Below are positions 60,968 through 64,000 of a stretch of DNA of 64,000 nucleotides, piece by piece. This stretch comes from Parapusillimonas sp013416435. GTDB taxonomy: Bacteria > Pseudomonadota > Gammaproteobacteria > Burkholderiales > Burkholderiaceae_B. Location of the stretch: positions 3,162,001-3,226,000 of the forward strand of contig NZ_CP197474.1 of the NCBI RefSeq assembly GCF_052180245.1. The letters run 5' to 3'. The notes beneath the pieces are model-generated. The model saw nothing but the letters and a program-made list of their open reading frames with translations, had not been told where the DNA came from and did not search any database. Within the stretch, counting starts at the first letter, position 1, and every line of letters begins with the position of its first letter. The translations under genes were made by a program, and so were the position numbers.

Positions 60968-60997
60968 GGGGTCAGACCCCATACGGGGTCTGACCCC
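60968..60997. repeat. 30-bp palindromic repeat, copy 1
   Basis: GGGGTCAGACCCC, spacer ATAC, GGGGTCTGACCCC: perfect 13-bp inverted arms. Identical to the copy at 63721 and one base different from 63778. Lies 8 bp downstream of the pnp stop. Confidence 0.9.
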
Positions 60998-61005
60998 TTT
61001 GGCGA

Positions 61006-63153
61006 TTATTCCTCGCCCGTAGCCGGCCCCTGGGGACCACCCTGAGCCTCGATGCCGCCGATGGCCTTCATGGAAAGACGCAAGCGGCCTTTGTCGTCCG
61101 CTTCGATGACCTTGATGCGCACCATCTGGCCGACCTTCAGCACATCGTTGATGTTGGCGATGCGATAGTTGGCGATTTCAGAAATATGCAGCAGGCCGTC
61201 GCGGCCGGGTAGCACTTGCACGATGGCGCCGAAGTCCAGCAGTCGCAGAACCGGGCCTTCGTATTCCTGCCCGACTTCGACATCGGCCGTCAGCTCTTTG
61301 ATACGCCGCTCGGCTTCGCGTGCCTTGTCGAGATCTGCGCTGGAAATCGTGATGTTCCCGTCGTCGTTGATGTCGATCTGGGTGCCGGTTTCTTCGGTCA
61401 GGGCACGAATGGTTGCGCCGCCCTTGCCGATGACATCGCGAATCTTTTCAGGATTGATCTTGATGCTGAGCATGCGCGGAGCGAATTCGGAGAGTTCGTT
61501 GCGCGAGCCTTCGATTGCTTCCTTCATCTTGCCGAGAATATGCAGGCGGCCTTCCTTGGCTTGCGCCAAGGCGACCTGCATGATTTCCTTGGTGATGCCC
61601 TGGATCTTGATGTCCATCTGCAAGGCGGTGATGCCTTGGACGGTTCCGGCAACCTTGAAATCCATATCGCCCAGGTGATCTTCGTCGCCCAGGATGTCGG
61701 TCAGCACGGCGAACTTGCCGCCGTCCTTGATCAGCCCCATGGCAACGCCGGCTACGTGATCCTTGACCGGCACGCCGGCGTCCATCATGGCCAGCGAGCC
61801 GCCGCAGACGGACGCCATGGAAGAGGAACCATTCGACTCGGTGATTTCAGACACGACACGGATGGTGTATTGGAAATCTTCGGGTGCCGGCAAAAGCGAT
61901 ACGAGCGCACGCTTCGCGAGGCGGCCGTGGCCGATTTCGCGGCGCTTGGGCACGCCGAAACGGCCTGTTTCGCCAGTGGCGAACGGAGGCATGTTGTAGT
62001 GCATCATGAAGCGATCGCGATGCTCGCCCATGATGGAGTCGATGATTTGCTCGTCCTGCTTGGTTCCCAGCGTGGCCACCACGAGCGCCTGCGTTTCGCC
62101 GCGGGTGAACAGGGCCGAGCCGTGCGCGCGGGGCAATACGCCCAGGCGCACGCTGATGGGACGCACGGTGCGGGTATCCCGGCCGTCGATGCGCGGCTCG
62201 CCGTTCAGGATCTGGCCACGGACAATGCGTGACTCGAGATCGAACATGATGTTGTCGACTTCAACGCTGTCGGGTGTCTCTTCACCCTTGGCAGCCGCAT
62301 GTTCAGCCAGCTTGGCCTTGACGTTGGCATAGGCTTCACGCAGCTTGCCGGTACGGTCCTGCTTCTGACGGATCTGGTAGGCCGCCTGCAGTTCGTCCTG
62401 CGCGGCCGACACGACTGCCGTGACCAGCGCCTCGTTCTTGGCGGCGGGCTGCCAGTCCCATTCCGGCTTGCCTGCTTCGGCGACCAGATCATGTATGGCG
62501 TTGATGACGGCCTGCATTTGCTCGTGGCCATACACCACACCGCCGAGCATGATGTCTTCGGAGAGCTCTTTGGCTTCGGATTCGACCATGAGCACGGCGG
62601 TTTCCGTGCCCGCGACCACCAGGTCCATGGCCGATGATTGCTTCAATTGCGTGCTTGTCGGGTTCAACACATACTGGCCATCGACATAGCCCACGCGGGC
62701 GGCGCCGATCGGGCCATTGAAGGGAATTCCCGAAATTGCCAGCGCCGCGGAAGCGCCGATCATTGCTGCGATGTCGGGATCGATTTCAGGGTTCACCGAA
62801 ACCGTATGGATGATGACCTGGACGTCGTTGTAGAAGCCTTCGGGGAACAGCGGCCGCAGCGGACGGTCGATGAGACGCGAAGTCAGGGTTTCTTTTTCGG
62901 ACGGCTTGCCTTCGCGCTTGAAGAAGCCGCCGGGAATACGGCCTGCCGCATAAGTCTTTTCGACATAATCGACGGTCAGGGGAAAGAAGTCTTGACCGGG
63001 CTTGGCATTCTTGGCCGCCACGACAGTGGCGAGCACGACAGTATCTTCAATCGAAACCAGTACGGCGCCGGAGGCCTGGCGAGCAATCTCGCCAGTTTCC
63101 AGAACCACCGTGTGCTCGCCGTACTGAAACGATTTGCTCACTTTATTAAACAT
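61006..63153 (-). CDS. pnp: Polyribonucleotide nucleotidyltransferase (PNPase)
   Basis: 3'-5' phosphorolytic exoribonuclease, 715 residues. Two RNase PH domains (KRREIGHGRLAKRAL, SNGSSSMASVCGGSLAMMDAG), KH domain (IRDVIGKGGATIRALTEETG) and S1 domain (GPVLRLLDFGAIVQVLPGRDGLLHISEIA). It follows rpsO across a hairpin region, the standard rpsO-pnp arrangement. Confidence 0.97.
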   Translation of the reverse strand: MFNKVSKSFQYGEHTVVLETGEIARQASGAVLVSIEDTVVLATVVAAKNAKPGQDFFPLTVDYVEKTYAAGRIPGGFFKREGKPSEKETLTSRLIDRPLRPLFPEGFYNDVQVIIHTVSVNPEIDPDIAAMIGASAALAISGIPFNGPIGAARVGYVDGQYVLNPTSTQLKQSSAMDLVVAGTETAVLMVESEAKELSEDIMLGGVVYGHEQMQAVINAIHDLVAEAGKPEWDWQPAAKNEALVTAVVSAAQDELQAAYQIRQKQDRTGKLREAYANVKAKLAEHAAAKGEETPDSVEVDNIMFDLESRIVRGQILNGEPRIDGRDTRTVRPISVRLGVLPRAHGSALFTRGETQALVVATLGTKQDEQIIDSIMGEHRDRFMMHYNMPPFATGETGRFGVPKRREIGHGRLAKRALVSLLPAPEDFQYTIRVVSEITESNGSSSMASVCGGSLAMMDAGVPVKDHVAGVAMGLIKDGGKFAVLTDILGDEDHLGDMDFKVAGTVQGITALQMDIKIQGITKEIMQVALAQAKEGRLHILGKMKEAIEGSRNELSEFAPRMLSIKINPEKIRDVIGKGGATIRALTEETGTQIDINDDGNITISSADLDKAREAERRIKELTADVEVGQEYEGPVLRLLDFGAIVQVLPGRDGLLHISEIANYRIANINDVLKVGQMVRIKVIEADDKGRLRLSMKAIGGIEAQGGPQGPATGEE

Positions 63154-63172
63154 TAGGGATTATCCTTACAAT

Positions 63173-63215
63173 AAAAAAACCGTGCACACCGCGAAGTACT
63201 TCGCAGCGTCCACGG
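63173..63215 (-). terminator. rpsO-pnp intergenic hairpin
   Basis: On the minus strand a long imperfect stem (CCGTG...CACGG enclosing GCGAAGTACTTCGC) followed by a T-run. Acts as rpsO terminator and may be an RNase III site for pnp autoregulation, as known in E. coli. Confidence 0.75.
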
Positions 63216-63243
63216 TTGCATCGTGGGGAGCCAGCCCCGGTGA

Positions 63244-63513
63244 TCACTTACGCAGACCGAGCTTTTCGATCAGTGCGCGATACGAATCAGGGTTGCGGCC
63301 TTTCAGGTAGTCCAGCAATTTGCGGCGACGGCTAACCATGCGCAGCAAGCCGCGGCGCGAATGGTGATCTTTCATGTGCGCCTTGAAGTGGCCGGTCAGT
63401 TCGTTGATACGCGCGGTAAGCAGCGCAACTTGTACTTCGGGGGAACCCGTATCACCTTGCGCACGTTGAAATTGTGCAACGATTTCAGATTTTTTGATGT
63501 CGGCAACAGACAT
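63244..63513 (-). CDS. rpsO: 30S ribosomal protein S15
   Basis: 89 residues, standard S15 (GDTGSPEVQVALLTARINELTGHFKAHMKDHHSRRGLLRMVSRRRKLLDYL). Binds 16S rRNA and organises the platform. Upstream of pnp as in most proteobacteria. Confidence 0.97.
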   Translation of the reverse strand: MSVADIKKSEIVAQFQRAQGDTGSPEVQVALLTARINELTGHFKAHMKDHHSRRGLLRMVSRRRKLLDYLKGRNPDSYRALIEKLGLRK

Positions 63514-63663
63514 TATTCAGCCTCTTTGACAAGCGACAGAGCCGAGGTGCCCTGACGTGAGATGATTAACAAACTACAATTTTGAATGTTCCCCGAGAAA
63601 TGGCGGTGTTGCAACACAGCATCACGGCTCGAAGAAGTTGGCATTATACCGGAAAGCGAGATC

Positions 63664-64000
63664 ATGAGCCCACACACCCTCTTTTCCCTGCCCGGGGTCA
63701 GCCCCCAATCCTACGAAGACGGGGTCAGACCCCATACGGGGTCTGACCCCAAGCACATTCCGCAATCTTCCGAGGACGGGGTCAGACCCCGTACGGGGTC
63801 TGACCCCAAGCTGGCCGTCGCACTGGCAATGGCCGCCCTGCTGTCCGGCTGCGCCAACATGGCCGACACGCCCCCGGGGACCGCGTTGCAAGACGTCGAG
63901 GCCCGCTACGGCAAGGCCGGTTATTCATGCCCCGCCGACCAGGGCAAGCAACGGCTGATCTGGACCCAGCAGCCCTATGGGCAATATGCCTGGACCGCCC
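63664..64000 (+). CDS. Lipoprotein gene with in-frame palindromic repeats (cut by window end)
   Basis: Open frame from ATG 63664 to the window edge. After about 50 residues that include two repeat-encoded segments (EDGVRPHTGSDPK and EDGVRPRTGSDPK), a hydrophobic stretch LAVALAMAALLSGC forms a lipoprotein signal with lipid Cys at about residue 63, followed by a normal secreted domain. The repeats sit in what should be the signal N-region, so they look inserted. The true start might differ; no alternative ATG gives a full signal. Confidence 0.55.
   Translation, partial: MSPHTLFSLPGVSPQSYEDGVRPHTGSDPKHIPQSSEDGVRPRTGSDPKLAVALAMAALLSGCANMADTPPGTALQDVEARYGKAGYSCPADQGKQRLIWTQQPYGQYAWTA
63721..63750. 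repeat. 30-bp palindromic repeat, copy 2 (in coding frame)
   Basis: Same sequence as 60968-60997 with spacer ATAC. Lies inside the lipoprotein ORF, encoding GVRPHTGSDP. A degenerate half-copy lies just upstream (63694-63705). Confidence 0.9.
63778..63807. repeat. 30-bp palindromic repeat, copy 3 (in coding frame)
   Basis: Spacer GTAC makes this copy a full 30-bp palindrome. It lies 57 bp (19 codons) after copy 2, in the same frame, encoding GVRPRTGSDP. Confidence 0.9.

Noticed and set aside
61216..62232. 338-codon + strand ORF opposite pnp
   Set aside because: Antisense shadow of the highly conserved pnp gene.

Overview
The window looks like chromosomal DNA of a betaproteobacterium, most likely Alcaligenaceae (the Bordetella / Achromobacter / Pusillimonas neighbourhood). 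I base this on the housekeeping order rpsO-pnp ... tRNA-Ser/tRNA-Leu-qor-tpiA-secG-tRNA-Leu, which I recall from Bordetella-type genomes. The genus is not determined. Two integrated elements interrupt this core, each anchored at a leucine tRNA gene.

Island A (left window edge to about 41,485) ends in a P4-type integrase abutting the 3' end of tRNA-Leu(GAG); its far end lies outside the window. From left to right it carries: a complete System I cytochrome c maturation operon (ccmABCDEFGHI) with a TlpA thioredoxin, CcdA and a DsbB/DsbA pair; a CDF-type exporter, a CYP152-type P450 peroxygenase, Lnt, a cytochrome c, LspA, a PCu(A)C copper chaperone and a Pb/Cd/Zn P-type ATPase with its divergent MerR-type regulator; an arsenic cluster (Acr3-like exporter, arsH, glutaredoxin-type arsC, arsR, two thioredoxin-type arsC, arsB); and a large copper cluster (YHS-domain P-ATPase, DUF305, Met-rich protein, DUF411, cytochrome c, cupredoxin, copB, copA, dsbD, DUF2933, HMA chaperone, Cys-rich four-helix protein, copR/copS). 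Four copies of an 18-bp CATTACA..TTTGT.ATC element precede the copper transcription units and look like the CopR regulon. The thiol-redox and Ccm proteins could mature the island's own periplasmic metalloproteins and c-type cytochromes. At the integrase end sit an XRE regulator, an AlpA/excisionase-like gene and a leader that starts with an rrn-like boxA.

Core segment (41,485-44,438): tRNA-Leu(GAG), secG, tpiA, qor, tRNA-Ser(UGA), tRNA-Leu(UAA).

Island B (44,383-57,470) is a 13.0-kb element bounded by a 57-bp direct repeat of the 3' end of tRNA-Leu(UAA). It holds an ISL3-type IS inserted beside the left att core, a small gene, a SRAP-domain (YedK) protein, a lipoprotein, a eukaryotic-type protein kinase, a minus-strand phage remnant (Rz/Rz1 spanins, GH108 lysozyme, small membrane proteins, tail genes), a Gln/Gly-rich protein, a CsbD protein, an Ala/Lys-rich periplasmic protein, an Arc-like regulator and a 5'-truncated integrase. 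Several genes carry frameshifts, a nonsense codon or truncation, so it is a decaying prophage or phage-derived island.

Right of island B the chromosome resumes with an unknown gene, a second CsbD / Ala-Lys-rich pair like the island's, a T4 endonuclease V-type pyrimidine-dimer glycosylase, a DJ-1/PfpI-like membrane protein, pnp, rpsO and the start of a lipoprotein gene. Three copies of a 30-bp perfect palindrome occur here; two lie in frame inside the lipoprotein ORF.
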